This document shows positions 36,737 to 46,449 of a stretch of DNA of 64,000 nt, piece by piece (the stretch's first letter is position 1; each line of letters opens with the position of its first letter). This stretch comes from JAAOIF01 sp965206195 (GTDB taxonomy: Bacteria; Pseudomonadota; Gammaproteobacteria; PS1; Pseudothioglobaceae), in NCBI GenBank assembly GCA_965206195.1, contig CBDBIZ010000011.1, positions 1,116,001 through 1,180,000 on the forward strand. Direction: 5' to 3'. A program made the position numbers and the translations under genes. The notes beneath the pieces were generated by a model. It did not search any database and was not told the DNA's origin. It saw nothing but the letters and a program-made list of their open reading frames with translations.

Positions 36737-38575
36737 TTATTTTTGGGCTTGAGAGGCTTTAGTTTTGCTTTTAAGAATACTTTGCATAATTTTTTGTTGT
36801 GCCTCGGCAGTCTTTGCATCAGCAATTGAAGCCTTAATTTGGGTATTTTCTTGGCGTTTTTCGGCACTCGATAGTGCAGATAAAAACTCATCTCTAGCCT
36901 GTTTTTCACTCAGATATGGCTCTAAAATACACAATTTTTGTAAACGCTGATAAACCCTAGTTTTGCCTTTAAAAGGCTTGATTAAATCTACTTGAGATAC
37001 TTCTTCATCTATTTGTGCTGAATGCACCAACTTTAACAACACCTCTGATTTTTCAATTTTTTTAACTCGAGCCTCAATGGTGTCATTGGCAAGCATTGGG
37101 TAATTTAGCAATAAACTAATCATTCTTGACATCATGGCTTTAACAGTGGTATTTTTAGGTGTGGCAGGTTGTTTATCATATTCGATAGCAAAGGCATCAT
37201 GCTCTTTAAAATTTGAAAAATCTTGCACTGGCGTCTCGTCAAAGAAAATAGGACTTTGGTTGTTAGATGTATTAATGGCTTGTTTTTGCTTAACAAGTAT
37301 TTTTTCTACTTGTTCAACATTTTGCTTAACCTCAAGTGCCAAGCCTTCAATCAACTGATGTTGATAGGTTTCATAATCAATGGTCGCCAATAGACTTGCA
37401 GCTTTTTCTAAAAAATCCGTTTTGCCTTCAATGGTATCAAAATCCACTTCAGATTTGAGATGATTAAACAAAAATTGGCTAAGAGGCCAGGCTTTTTTAA
37501 TGCGATTAACAAACGCTTGAGAGGATTTTTTTTTGACTAAAGAATCTGGATCTTCGCCCTCTGGTAAGAATAAAAATTTAATCATCAGCCCTGGTTTAAT
37601 CACTGGCAGTACAATTTTAAGTGCTTTCCAAGCTGCTTTGCGCCCTGGAGCATCACCATCAAAACAAAAAATAATGCTATTGCTAGTACGCGCTAATATC
37701 TGCAGGTGTTGCACTGTGGTAGCTGTTCCCAAAGTCGCGACCACTTGAGTAATGCCCGCTTGATGTAATGCCACTACATCCATATAACCCTCTACCACCA
37801 GCACATAATCCATTGAACGTGAATATTTACGTGCATGATAAAGTCCATACAATTCTTTGAATTTGGAAAAAACTGGACTCTCAGAAGAGTTTAAATACTT
37901 GGCTTTGGAGTTGTCATTAAATGCCCTACCGCCAAAAGCAATAATATTGCCTTTACTATTATGAATAGGAAACATAAGGCGATCACGAAAAAAATCATAC
38001 TTGCCATATTCGCCTTCTTTAATCAGTCCTAGGGTTTTTAAGTCGATTATGGCTTGTGTGTCGTTTTCAAAATGTATGAGTAAATCCCCATTACCTGGCG
38101 GAACAAAACCTAACTCAAAGCGTTTGGCAATTTCGCCACTAATACCTCTGACTTTGGCATAGGTTACTGCTTTGTCTTTTGCTGGTGAAGTTTTAAGTTG
38201 GTCAATATAAAAATTACCCACTTTTTGCAATAATGCCTGGTAACGACTGATGCGCGCGTCCACTGGCTTAGTGGCTTGGTCATAAACAATACTCAAGCCA
38301 AACTCACTGGCAATGGATTCTATCGCTTCTTTAAAATCAAGATGGTCAAATTTTTGTACAAAACTAATTGCCCCGCCGCTTTCTCCACATTTAAAACAAT
38401 GATAAAATTGCTTGTGGCTATTAACAGAAAAATTACGATTTTTACCCCCGTGAAACGGACAAGGTGCGCGATAATCGTTGCCACTTTTTTTAAGTGGCAC
38501 GCGTTTATTGATTAAATCAACAATGTCAATTTGGTTGGACAAATCATCAATAAAACTTTGATTAATATACGGCAT
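36737..38575 (-). CDS. dnaG: DNA primase
   Basis: DnaG makes RNA primers at the replication fork. The 612 residues include the CHC2 zinc domain (CPFHGGKNRNF and FYHCFKCGESGG, about 39-65), the RNA polymerase core with TOPRIM motifs VVEGYMDVVAL and IFCFDGDAPGRKAA (about 255-310), and a C-terminal helicase-binding region. It is not next to rpsU or rpoD as in many gammaproteobacteria. It is divergent from the acyltransferase gene with only 14 bases between starts. Confidence 0.96.
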   Translation of the reverse strand: MPYINQSFIDDLSNQIDIVDLINKRVPLKKSGNDYRAPCPFHGGKNRNFSVNSHKQFYHCFKCGESGGAISFVQKFDHLDFKEAIESIASEFGLSIVYDQATKPVDARISRYQALLQKVGNFYIDQLKTSPAKDKAVTYAKVRGISGEIAKRFELGFVPPGNGDLLIHFENDTQAIIDLKTLGLIKEGEYGKYDFFRDRLMFPIHNSKGNIIAFGGRAFNDNSKAKYLNSSESPVFSKFKELYGLYHARKYSRSMDYVLVVEGYMDVVALHQAGITQVVATLGTATTVQHLQILARTSNSIIFCFDGDAPGRKAAWKALKIVLPVIKPGLMIKFLFLPEGEDPDSLVKKKSSQAFVNRIKKAWPLSQFLFNHLKSEVDFDTIEGKTDFLEKAASLLATIDYETYQHQLIEGLALEVKQNVEQVEKILVKQKQAINTSNNQSPIFFDETPVQDFSNFKEHDAFAIEYDKQPATPKNTTVKAMMSRMISLLLNYPMLANDTIEARVKKIEKSEVLLKLVHSAQIDEEVSQVDLIKPFKGKTRVYQRLQKLCILEPYLSEKQARDEFLSALSSAEKRQENTQIKASIADAKTAEAQQKIMQSILKSKTKASQAQK

Positions 38576-38589
38576 ACTGAACTATTTTA

Positions 38590-39486
38590 ATGAAAAAACA
38601 ATCTTTTTATCATCCTAAATTTACGCTAACTTGGATTTTGATTGGGTTAATGAAACTGGGGGCAAAACTACCTTTTCACGTACAGATTTTCTTAGGAAAG
38701 GTCGCCGGGAAACTGCTTTACTTATTATTAGGAAAATTTAGAAAAATTGCTTTTATTAATATTTCACATTGCTTTGTTAAAAAAAATAAGTCTGAGGTAA
38801 CTAGCCTCGTTAAACAAAATTTTGAATCTATTGGTATAGCATTGTTTGAAACCGCCAATGCGTATTTTGCAACGGATCGGAAAATTGAGAATTTAACTAC
38901 TGTTATTGATGAGCATTATCTGCTTGATGCTTTAGCAAAAAAACGCAATATTATTTTACTTAGTGCACATTTTATGCCACTAATGATGGGTGGTAGAGCC
39001 TTACTACTCAGGCATCAAATTGCCAATGTTTATCGCCCACAAAATAACCTATTATTTGATCAATTCATGCGTCAAGCGTATGAAAATAGAGGGGCAAAAA
39101 TGATTAAAACCAAAGATATGCGTGGCGTAATAAAAGCAATAAAAAGTAAAATACCAGTTTGGTATGCGCCTGATCAAGATTTGGGGGTAAAAAATTCAGT
39201 ATTCGCCCCATTTTTTAACATTCAAACAGCCACTGTTTCTACCACGGCTCGTCTGGCAAATATTGCCAATACAGTGGTTATTCCTTATTTTTTTATTAGA
39301 ACCGCTCAAGGCTATCAAATGAATTTTAAGCCGCCTTTGGCTAGCTACCCTAGTGCTGATGAAATTGCAAATGCCAGCCAAACCAATCAAATACTACAGG
39401 CGCAAATTTTAAAAAATCCAGAGCAATACTTGTGGATTCACAGGCGTTTTAAAACCAGACCTGATGGCGAGCCGTCTTTTTATTAA
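38590..39486 (+). CDS. LpxL/HtrB-family lipid A acyltransferase with altered HX4E motif
   Basis: This is a 298-residue inner-membrane acyltransferase of the LpxL/LpxM family, which adds secondary acyl chains to lipid A. It has an N-terminal hydrophobic helix, the YRPQNNLLFDQFM segment, WYAPDQDLG and a C-terminal IHRRFKTRPDGE typical of the family. The catalytic HX4(D/E) motif reads H127-FMPL-M132, so the expected acidic residue is Met. The protein may be inactive, or the motif may be compensated. Divergent transcription from dnaG leaves almost no room for a promoter. Confidence 0.85.
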   Translation: MKKQSFYHPKFTLTWILIGLMKLGAKLPFHVQIFLGKVAGKLLYLLLGKFRKIAFINISHCFVKKNKSEVTSLVKQNFESIGIALFETANAYFATDRKIENLTTVIDEHYLLDALAKKRNIILLSAHFMPLMMGGRALLLRHQIANVYRPQNNLLFDQFMRQAYENRGAKMIKTKDMRGVIKAIKSKIPVWYAPDQDLGVKNSVFAPFFNIQTATVSTTARLANIANTVVIPYFFIRTAQGYQMNFKPPLASYPSADEIANASQTNQILQAQILKNPEQYLWIHRRFKTRPDGEPSFY

Positions 39487-39704
39487 ATCATTTGTTGAGT
39501 GCGTTTTATAAAAATCTGTGTATCTTTTCAGTCATTCCTATTTGTGCAAAGACCACTATTTATAAAAAAATACTCAAATCCAGAGAACAGATTTTGTAGT
39601 TTTTTGATGTGTTAATTCGTTACTATATAAAATAGCAAATATTTTTCTATTTGGCAATGTTTTTTTTACTTAGAATGTGACTACGTTATCAATACAAGCA
39701 TTAT

Positions 39705-39874
39705 ATGAAACATAAGTCAAATAAGACAGGTATAGCAAAATTATACGATAAAGCGTTTCGTCGGTATGTTTTATCTGAGCCTAGAATTTATTTATTGTGT
39801 TTCTAGATGTAGCAATTAATGATAATGACTTAGGCGGTCGAATTAATGCGCCAGGAACGACTGGCACTGATTGA
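39705..39874 (+). pseudogene. Decayed NHLP-leader RiPP precursor
   Basis: ATG 39705 opens a frame with IAKLYDKAFRRYVLSEPR, matching the LYDKDFRKKI...NP pattern of intact leaders in this window. It then meets a stop. In another frame the next bases read LFIVFLDVAINDNDLGG and then RINAPGTTGTD before TGA at 39872-39874. This resembles the strand and cleavage region of an NHLP leader plus a short core. The middle of the leader is missing, and at least one frameshift separates the halves, so the gene is a relic. It lies just upstream of the modification operon, on the same strand. Confidence 0.6.
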
Positions 39875-39957
39875 TTTTTTTATCCATTATAGGAAGTGTA
39901 GGAACTATTAAAGTATAGCAACGTGAATACTTAGTCCAAATATAAAAAATACCGAGC

Positions 39958-39990
39958 TGTTGTTTAGCTCCTACAAGGAGCTAAACAACA
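39958..39990. terminator. Perfect 14-base-pair hairpin upstream of the YcaO operon
   Basis: TGTTGTTTAGCTCC and its exact complement flank a five-base loop TACAA. No T run follows in the plus direction, so it is either a terminator of weak type, an attenuator or an RNA-processing element. Arm sequences are partly like those of the palindrome at 34145 (both contain GTTTAG/CTAAAC). Confidence 0.55.
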
Positions 39991-40094
39991 TGACACGGTT
40001 GCTACATTGGTCATTTTCTTAAATTCCAACTTAGCAAAATTAAAGCTGAACCTAAGAGAGTTACCAAGTTGATGAAGACCTAGTTCTCATTATG

Positions 40095-40100
40095 TATAAT
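40095..40100 (+). promoter_or_regulatory. Candidate -10 box for the RiPP modification operon
   Basis: A TATAAT hexamer lies 38 bases before the first YcaO gene. A TTGATG at 40069-40074 could serve as -35, but the spacing of 20 bases is long, so the call is weak. Confidence 0.35.
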
Positions 40101-40137
40101 TATTCAAAAATTTTATTAAACTAATCAAAAATGAATT

Positions 40138-42558
40138 ATGTTAAAAACAAAAAAAGATCAAGGTATTATTGAATACCCAATGATTGCACCACACCTAGAG
40201 CTCATTACATTTGCGAATGAATATTCTGGTATTCCGCAAGCAGAAATAGACCAAAACCCTGACCTACTAAACAACTTTTCTTTTAGCTTTGTTGTTAATG
40301 GGAAAGGGGACGGTGTTAATTTATCGGGCATGTTAACTAGAGATATTTTATTGTTGATTGACGGCAAACGTAGTCGTTATGATATTGTAAATGCCTTGGT
40401 AGATCGCTATTCTGAAACTTCTATCAATACGGTTTTAGCGAGTTTAGCTTATAAGTTTATTATTGTTTCAATCGAGCACCAATTAGATAAAGAGTTATCT
40501 GCATTACTCACGCATAATTTAATTACACCTTGTTATTATGAGCAATTCACTCAAAACCTTAATATCTATTGCCAAAGTTTGGGTGCTAACGATAGCCACA
40601 TGCAGTTTTTAAAACAAGGTTTAGATGCTTTATCTATTCCTAGGGTTGATAATCCACAGGATGCGGATTTATGGATAGTGCTAGTAGATGATTATCTTCA
40701 GGACGACTTGCAACAATTTAACAAAGCTAGGCTAGCTGATAAAAAACAATGGATTCCCATTAAACTCTCCGGTGTTGAAATGATGTACGGGCCCATTTTT
40801 ATCCCAGCCAAACCAGAAGCTGCTTGTTTGCATTGTATCACCAACAATATGAGAAACAATCGAGAAATGCGGGGCTTTTTGGAATACAACAAGCCAGGCA
40901 GTTTAACTTCTAAGGTTGAGCTGAGTTTGCCATTATTGTCTCAAGGGCATATACCTTATATACTGATTAACTTAATTAAGAGTCTTGCTAGTAAAAATCT
41001 TGACATTACCAATTTGCAAGGACAAAAAGAAGATGCCCGATTTAAACTTTTAGATAAATATGTCATTTCATTTGATGTTTGTTTTAATAAATTGGTAGAA
41101 CATTTTGTCAATAAGCGTCCACAATGTTTAAGTTGTGGCGATACCGAACTCAATAATATCCATAGAGCGGCCTCGCCAGTTGAACTTTTTAAAGAAGAGG
41201 CAGAATCGGTTTTTACCAGTGGTGGCATGAAGGCGAGAAGCCCGCAAGAAACCTTTGACAAATATAACCATTTAGTATCATATCTGACGGGCATCATTAC
41301 CTCAATTGAGCGTTCCTCACCAGAGGATGACGCGTGGATGCATGTTTACTGGGCGGGGAGTAATTTGGCAATTATTAATCGTAGTTTTATGGCACTGACT
41401 AACAGTATCAGAACTAAGAGTGCAGGCAAGGGACGTAGTGATATTCAAGCAAGAGTGAGTGCGATGTGCGAAGCATTAGAACGTTATAGCGGCGTGTTTA
41501 ATGGCGATGAAATTCGTAAAACAGCTTGTTTTGTTGATTTTAAGCCAGGCGATGCATTGCATCCTAATGATTTAATGTTATTCAGCCAAAAACAATATCA
41601 AAACAGAGATGCTATCTCTAAGTCAGGGCATCGTTTTTATTATTTGCCTGCTGAGGATTTCGATAAAAACACACCAGTAGAATGGTCGCCAGTTTGGTCA
41701 ATCACACGCCAACAATATGTCTGGATGATGTGTTATCAATTATATTTTTCATACGATCCAAATGATACAGCAGTTAATCATAATTTTGCCAATCCAGATT
41801 CTAATGGAGCAGCTTCTGGCAACACGCCGGCTGAGGCATTTGTACAAGGTTTTATGGAATTAGTAGAAAGAGATGCTTATGCAATTTGGTGGTATAACCG
41901 ATTATCGTATCCAGAAGTTGATTTAGCGAGTTTTAATGACCCGTATTTAGACGAAGCAGTCAGCCGTTATAAAGAAAAATATAATAGAAAGTTGTGGGTT
42001 TTGGACGTTACTAATGATTTCGGCATTCCGGTTTTTGTCGCAATTTCTTATCGCTTTGACAAAGAAAAACAAGATATTTGTGTCTCAGCTGGCGCTCATT
42101 TTGACCCGCATATTGCCGCATTGCGTGCAGTTTGTGAATTAAATCAATATATTTCAGCGGTGTTAAAATCAACTGATGAGCCAGGAAGTTATACTTATTT
42201 TGATAAAGAATGTAACGACTGGTGGCAAAATGCAACCCTAGTAACCGACCCTTATTTATTGCCAGATGAAAATGCAAATAAGATTGGTAAGTCGCACTAT
42301 CCAGTTATATCAAGAGATCTAAATGAAGAGGTTCAAGCCTGTATTGATATTGTGCATGATCTAGGGCTAGAAGTATTAGTGCTTGATCAAACCAGACCTG
42401 ATGTTGGCTTGCCAGTTATGAAGGTAATGGTACCAGGTATGCGTCATTTTTGGGCAAGGTTTGCACCTGGTCGGTTGTATGATGTGCCAGTTAAAATGGG
42501 TAAATTAGACCAGCCTATAAAAGAACAAGACTTAAACCCAACGCCAGTATTTATTTAG
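40138..42558 (+). CDS. Fused TOMM cyclodehydratase: leader-binding E1-like domain plus YcaO (copy 1)
   Basis: This should use ATP to cyclise Ser/Thr/Cys in RiPP cores to azolines. The 806 residues comprise an N-terminal E1/ocin-ThiF-like leader-binding part (1-340) with zinc cysteines CLHC (about 230) and CLSC (about 329), and a YcaO domain (about 370-806). ATP/Mg motifs are ARVSAMCEALERY (about 436-448) and NGAASGNTPAEAF...ELVERDAYAIWW (about 555-585). The C-terminus NPTPVFI keeps a proline-containing tail expected of azoline-forming YcaO enzymes. It leads the operon, 68 bases before a paralogue. Confidence 0.9.
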   Translation: MLKTKKDQGIIEYPMIAPHLELITFANEYSGIPQAEIDQNPDLLNNFSFSFVVNGKGDGVNLSGMLTRDILLLIDGKRSRYDIVNALVDRYSETSINTVLASLAYKFIIVSIEHQLDKELSALLTHNLITPCYYEQFTQNLNIYCQSLGANDSHMQFLKQGLDALSIPRVDNPQDADLWIVLVDDYLQDDLQQFNKARLADKKQWIPIKLSGVEMMYGPIFIPAKPEAACLHCITNNMRNNREMRGFLEYNKPGSLTSKVELSLPLLSQGHIPYILINLIKSLASKNLDITNLQGQKEDARFKLLDKYVISFDVCFNKLVEHFVNKRPQCLSCGDTELNNIHRAASPVELFKEEAESVFTSGGMKARSPQETFDKYNHLVSYLTGIITSIERSSPEDDAWMHVYWAGSNLAIINRSFMALTNSIRTKSAGKGRSDIQARVSAMCEALERYSGVFNGDEIRKTACFVDFKPGDALHPNDLMLFSQKQYQNRDAISKSGHRFYYLPAEDFDKNTPVEWSPVWSITRQQYVWMMCYQLYFSYDPNDTAVNHNFANPDSNGAASGNTPAEAFVQGFMELVERDAYAIWWYNRLSYPEVDLASFNDPYLDEAVSRYKEKYNRKLWVLDVTNDFGIPVFVAISYRFDKEKQDICVSAGAHFDPHIAALRAVCELNQYISAVLKSTDEPGSYTYFDKECNDWWQNATLVTDPYLLPDENANKIGKSHYPVISRDLNEEVQACIDIVHDLGLEVLVLDQTRPDVGLPVMKVMVPGMRHFWARFAPGRLYDVPVKMGKLDQPIKEQDLNPTPVFI

Positions 42559-42626
42559 TGTTGTCAAATTTATAGATGAAAAATTAGCAATATGATGAAT
42601 ATCTGTTTGGCAGTTGGTTTAATATA

Positions 42627-44900
42627 ATGCTGCCTAGTTTATTACAAGTTGCCCCGAACTTGGTTATCAATGTGCATCACTATCAAGACACTCAGAGTCT
42701 GGTGGTTGAAAATGGGGGTGAAACCTATGCAATACTTGCTAGTGAGATGATGATTGATATTCTAGATTTAGCAAAACATAGCGTTAAATTAGCAGATTTA
42801 ATTAGCATTTTAGCAAAAAAATACCCAAAAACCAAAATATATGGCGAATTATCAGCCTTGTTTTCACAGCATTTACTCATTGATGCCAGTTATACACTCA
42901 GTTCCAGCATGGCGTGTTTTTGGCTGCAATTAAGCCTTTCACCAGTAGTGGCGCAAAAGCAGCTAGAGTCAGTGAGCATTGCTTGCTTGAATTATAGCGA
43001 TGAGCAAAGTTTGACAATATTTAAACAAGCCTTAATACAGGTCGGTTTATGTTTGACAGATTCAACTGATACCGCTGATGTTATTGTTGTACTGGTTAAT
43101 GATTATCTACAAGCAGATATGAAAGCACTTAATCAAACCTTACAGCCAAGTAAAAAACGCTGGCTATTGGTTTGTTTAAGTGGTAATCAACCTTTGTTAG
43201 GCCCTGTTTTTAATCATCGTGAGAATGATTTTTGTTACCAATGTTTGGACAAAAGGCTACGAGAAAACAGATCAATGCTAAATACATTAAGTAAACAAAG
43301 CCCTGGCGTAGAGGTTATAAAACCGACATTTGTTGACTCAAACGCCATTACCAGTGTCTCATATCAATTCTCACTTGAATTGGCACAGTATATTATTTTT
43401 AAGGACAATCATCTGAGCCAATATATCCAATCATTTAATTGGAAAAACAAACAAACTCAGCAACATTATGTATCTAAAATTCCTTACTGCCCAGTATGCG
43501 GTGACGTGGTACTGGACAATACCCCTGTTGCATTTGAATTTGACCAAGACGCTCATAGCGTGATAACCAGTGGTGGATATAAGACTCGCTCGCCTTTTGT
43601 AACGCTGAATAAATATCAACACTTAGTCAGTCCCATTAGTGGAGTTGTGAATCGTTTGGAGCGAGTATCTCGCTTTGATGATGATTGGGCTCATGTGTAT
43701 GAATCAGGTAATAATATCGCCTTACAATCAGATAGTTTATATCTAACTATGGTCAGTACTCGGATGGTAAATGCGGGCAAAGGCACTACTAGAGAGCAGG
43801 CAAAAGTTAGTGCACTGGCTGAGTCAATTGAGCGTTATTGCTCGGCATTTCAAGGTTATGAAGTGCGTAAAAAAGCTAAATTTACCGATTTTGATACTGG
43901 TGCAGCCTTGTTACCTAATGTCTTTATGCACTATAGCGATACTCAGTTTGAACAGGCGAATCAAATTAATACAGGAGAGAGTCATTTTTACAGTGTACCA
44001 GGTAGGATTGATGTGGATAAATATTACGAATGGTCGCCTATTTGGTCATTATTAGAACATAAACATATCTGGGTGCCAACGCAATTGTTGTATTTTGGCT
44101 ATCCTTACGGCGAGCATTGGATTGCTTCTGCTGATACCAACGGCACCGCATCAGGCAATAGTAAAACAGAGGCCTTTGTGCAAGCCTTTTTAGAGTTGAT
44201 AGAAAGAGACAATATTGCTATTTGGTGGCAAAATCGCCTCAATTACCAAGCTGTGGACTTGTCTAGTTTTGCTGATGAGCATATTCGCCAAGCCGTTGAG
44301 ATACACCAGAAGCGTTATCATCGTAAATTATGGGCGATTGATATTAGCACGGACACCAAAATTCCAACTTTTGTGGTGATTTCTTATCGGCAAGATGATG
44401 TCAAAAATCAAGAGATTTGCTTTGCTGCTTCCAGTCATTTTGATGCTAATATTGCTATGTTAAGAGCGGTGTGTGAGCACACGCAATTATTGGAAATGAT
44501 TCGCTACAACAGAGTCGGAAATGAATATCGTCAGCTATCTTATGAATTTTCACAATGGTTAAAAGAGGCAAAAATAGAAAAAAAAGATTATCAGTTTTTA
44601 ACCCCTAGTACAGAAAAAATAGCAACCTTTTCAGATTATAATCAATTCAATTGCACCACAATTCAGACACAAAAATCCGCTTGTTTGGATTTAGTCAAGT
44701 CAAATAATTGGGATATTTATGTGGCAGATTTAACGCGTATTGATATTGGCATGCCTGTTATCAAGGTAATGATACCCGAGTTGAGAAGTATGCACACTCG
44801 GCTTGATGCTGGCAGGTTATATGATGTGCCTGTTGTTATCGGTAAGCTCAAACAACCGCTCGCCGAGTCAGAATTAAACCCAATTACAATATTTATTTAA
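42627..44900 (+). CDS. Fused TOMM cyclodehydratase: E1-like domain plus YcaO (copy 2)
   Basis: A second 757-residue paralogue shares the two-domain layout of its upstream neighbour. Zinc cysteines are CYQC (about 202) and CPVC (about 288). YcaO ATP-site motifs are AKVSALAESIERY (about 391-403) and NGTASGNSKTEAF...ELIERDNIAIWW (about 504-533). The C-terminus is NPITIFI, lacking the second proline present in copy 1. The N-terminal domain is shorter and divergent. Two cyclodehydratases in one operon could bind different leaders or act at different residues. The gap to sagB is 18 bases. Confidence 0.88.
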   Translation: MLPSLLQVAPNLVINVHHYQDTQSLVVENGGETYAILASEMMIDILDLAKHSVKLADLISILAKKYPKTKIYGELSALFSQHLLIDASYTLSSSMACFWLQLSLSPVVAQKQLESVSIACLNYSDEQSLTIFKQALIQVGLCLTDSTDTADVIVVLVNDYLQADMKALNQTLQPSKKRWLLVCLSGNQPLLGPVFNHRENDFCYQCLDKRLRENRSMLNTLSKQSPGVEVIKPTFVDSNAITSVSYQFSLELAQYIIFKDNHLSQYIQSFNWKNKQTQQHYVSKIPYCPVCGDVVLDNTPVAFEFDQDAHSVITSGGYKTRSPFVTLNKYQHLVSPISGVVNRLERVSRFDDDWAHVYESGNNIALQSDSLYLTMVSTRMVNAGKGTTREQAKVSALAESIERYCSAFQGYEVRKKAKFTDFDTGAALLPNVFMHYSDTQFEQANQINTGESHFYSVPGRIDVDKYYEWSPIWSLLEHKHIWVPTQLLYFGYPYGEHWIASADTNGTASGNSKTEAFVQAFLELIERDNIAIWWQNRLNYQAVDLSSFADEHIRQAVEIHQKRYHRKLWAIDISTDTKIPTFVVISYRQDDVKNQEICFAASSHFDANIAMLRAVCEHTQLLEMIRYNRVGNEYRQLSYEFSQWLKEAKIEKKDYQFLTPSTEKIATFSDYNQFNCTTIQTQKSACLDLVKSNNWDIYVADLTRIDIGMPVIKVMIPELRSMHTRLDAGRLYDVPVVIGKLKQPLAESELNPITIFI

Positions 44901-44918
44901 AACTAAGGAATAAAAAAA

Positions 44919-46448
44919 ATGTTTATCACAGAATTAATGAAAAGAAGTGGTTTTGCAATTGCGCTGAGTCAAAGCACCACAATCTATGAAAAAGCAGGTA
45001 AAAAGCGATTAAAATTTTATCAAACAGACTATCCAGTTAGTGCTGATATAGTAAGTATTTTTTCTAACATAGCACAGGCTAACTGTTTGAATCTACAAGA
45101 GCTATACCAGCAAATTCATCAATACCCAGAAGCCAATCAATTGATGTTATATATCAATAATAGTATTATTTGGGGCAACTTAGTTTTACAAGTTATTGAC
45201 AATCATAATCAGCCACTGTTAACCATAGAGCCCAGTGCTTATGGTGCACCATTATGTGACTTAGCTCCCGTTAGTCAAGAAAAATTAACCTTCTCTCGTT
45301 TTGTTAGTCTGGCTAGAGAAGACGATAAAGTTATTTTGTCCAAACCGATCAAATCGCATCGCTTTATTGTTAATAAGCAACTGGATAAATTGATATTTTC
45401 TTTGTTTTCTGGAGCGAATATACAAACACTATTAGCTGAATATCCTAGTGAGCTAGAAAACAATATTGAATTGATTGTTGCCATTTTGCTAGGTGAAGAA
45501 ATGCTGGTAGGATTTGAAGAAACGCTTCCTAACCGTTTAACAGAAGGCACCAAAACACAGGCTCAATGGGATAGCGCTGATTTGAATTTTCATGCGTCTA
45601 GTCGTGTTGGCTATCATTTTGGCAATTTTGGTGGAGGCTTTCCATTTGTTAATTTAATCGACCCAAAGCCAGCGGTTAGAGAGCTGCCAACAGGGAAAAG
45701 AATCGATTTATACCAGCCAGACATTCAAGGTTTAATGGCTTCAGATGCCTCTTTAACCCAACTTCAAACACGTAGGATGTCTATTCGTCAATACGATGAA
45801 GAAAGCCCTATCAACCTAAAACAAATAGGCGAGTTTTTATACCGAACTGGCCGCGTATTAAGTACTTCAAGCTCAGAAGTAACCAATATTCAAGACCCCA
45901 CACAAACCACACAAATGGAATTTGCATGGCGACCTTATCCAACGGGTGGAGCAAGTTATGAACTTGAAATTTATGTAACCGTTGACCGAGCGAAAGATTT
46001 GGCAGCAGGGATGTATTATTATGCCCCTAGCGAACATCAATTGGTACGTATTAGCGAAAAATCGATACATACTGAGGCATTAATTGATGCGGCTCATACC
46101 TCATGTGCGCGAATTGTTAGACCGCAAATTTTATTGCATGTTGTAGCACGCTTTCAACGCGTGAGTTGGAAATATCACGCTATTGCTTACGCAACAATGT
46201 TGCGTAATACAGGGGTTTTATATCAAACTTTTTATCTTAATGCTATTGCAATGGGTTTGGCACCGTGCGGTTTGGGCAGTGGTAATATTCAAGAATTTGC
46301 AGCTGCAAGTCAGAATGATCCTTTAGTAGAAGGTAATGTGGGTGAATTTATGTTGGGTAGTTTACCCAAAAATTTTAAATTAGAAGATTTAAATGAAAAT
46401 ATCATTGCTCAAATGCATGGTGCAGTCTTAGCAGGCGCTGGCAAGTAA
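44919..46448 (+). CDS. SagB-type flavin-dependent dehydrogenase
   Basis: This 509-residue protein is of the McbC/SagB family, which oxidises azolines to azoles with FMN. The N-terminal half (about 1-260) is an ancillary domain. The nitroreductase-type domain (about 280-505) begins RRMSIRQYDEESPINLKQIG and includes RPYPTGGASYELEIYV and MGLAPCGLGSGN. An AAGGAA ribosome site precedes the ATG. It lies between the YcaO pair and the LanM-like gene (one-base gap), so azole formation is likely part of this pathway. Confidence 0.87.
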   Translation: MFITELMKRSGFAIALSQSTTIYEKAGKKRLKFYQTDYPVSADIVSIFSNIAQANCLNLQELYQQIHQYPEANQLMLYINNSIIWGNLVLQVIDNHNQPLLTIEPSAYGAPLCDLAPVSQEKLTFSRFVSLAREDDKVILSKPIKSHRFIVNKQLDKLIFSLFSGANIQTLLAEYPSELENNIELIVAILLGEEMLVGFEETLPNRLTEGTKTQAQWDSADLNFHASSRVGYHFGNFGGGFPFVNLIDPKPAVRELPTGKRIDLYQPDIQGLMASDASLTQLQTRRMSIRQYDEESPINLKQIGEFLYRTGRVLSTSSSEVTNIQDPTQTTQMEFAWRPYPTGGASYELEIYVTVDRAKDLAAGMYYYAPSEHQLVRISEKSIHTEALIDAAHTSCARIVRPQILLHVVARFQRVSWKYHAIAYATMLRNTGVLYQTFYLNAIAMGLAPCGLGSGNIQEFAAASQNDPLVEGNVGEFMLGSLPKNFKLEDLNENIIAQMHGAVLAGAGK

Positions 46449-46449
46449 T

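Larger units (their letters stand above)
39487..40137. other. 651-base intergenic region before the RiPP operon
   Basis: The region holds a decayed NHLP precursor (39705-39874), a perfect hairpin (39958-39990) and a candidate operon promoter (40095-40100), each listed separately. The 39487-39704 part is AT-rich, without a gene that I can support. A weak resemblance to the GAGACCTTTGCATAAAT repeat exists near 39541-39554 in inverted orientation, with several mismatches. Confidence 0.5.

Noticed and set aside
39541..39554. Another copy of the GAGACCTTTGCATAAAT repeat
   Set aside because: Three or more mismatches within 15 bases and no second end; similarity may be chance.
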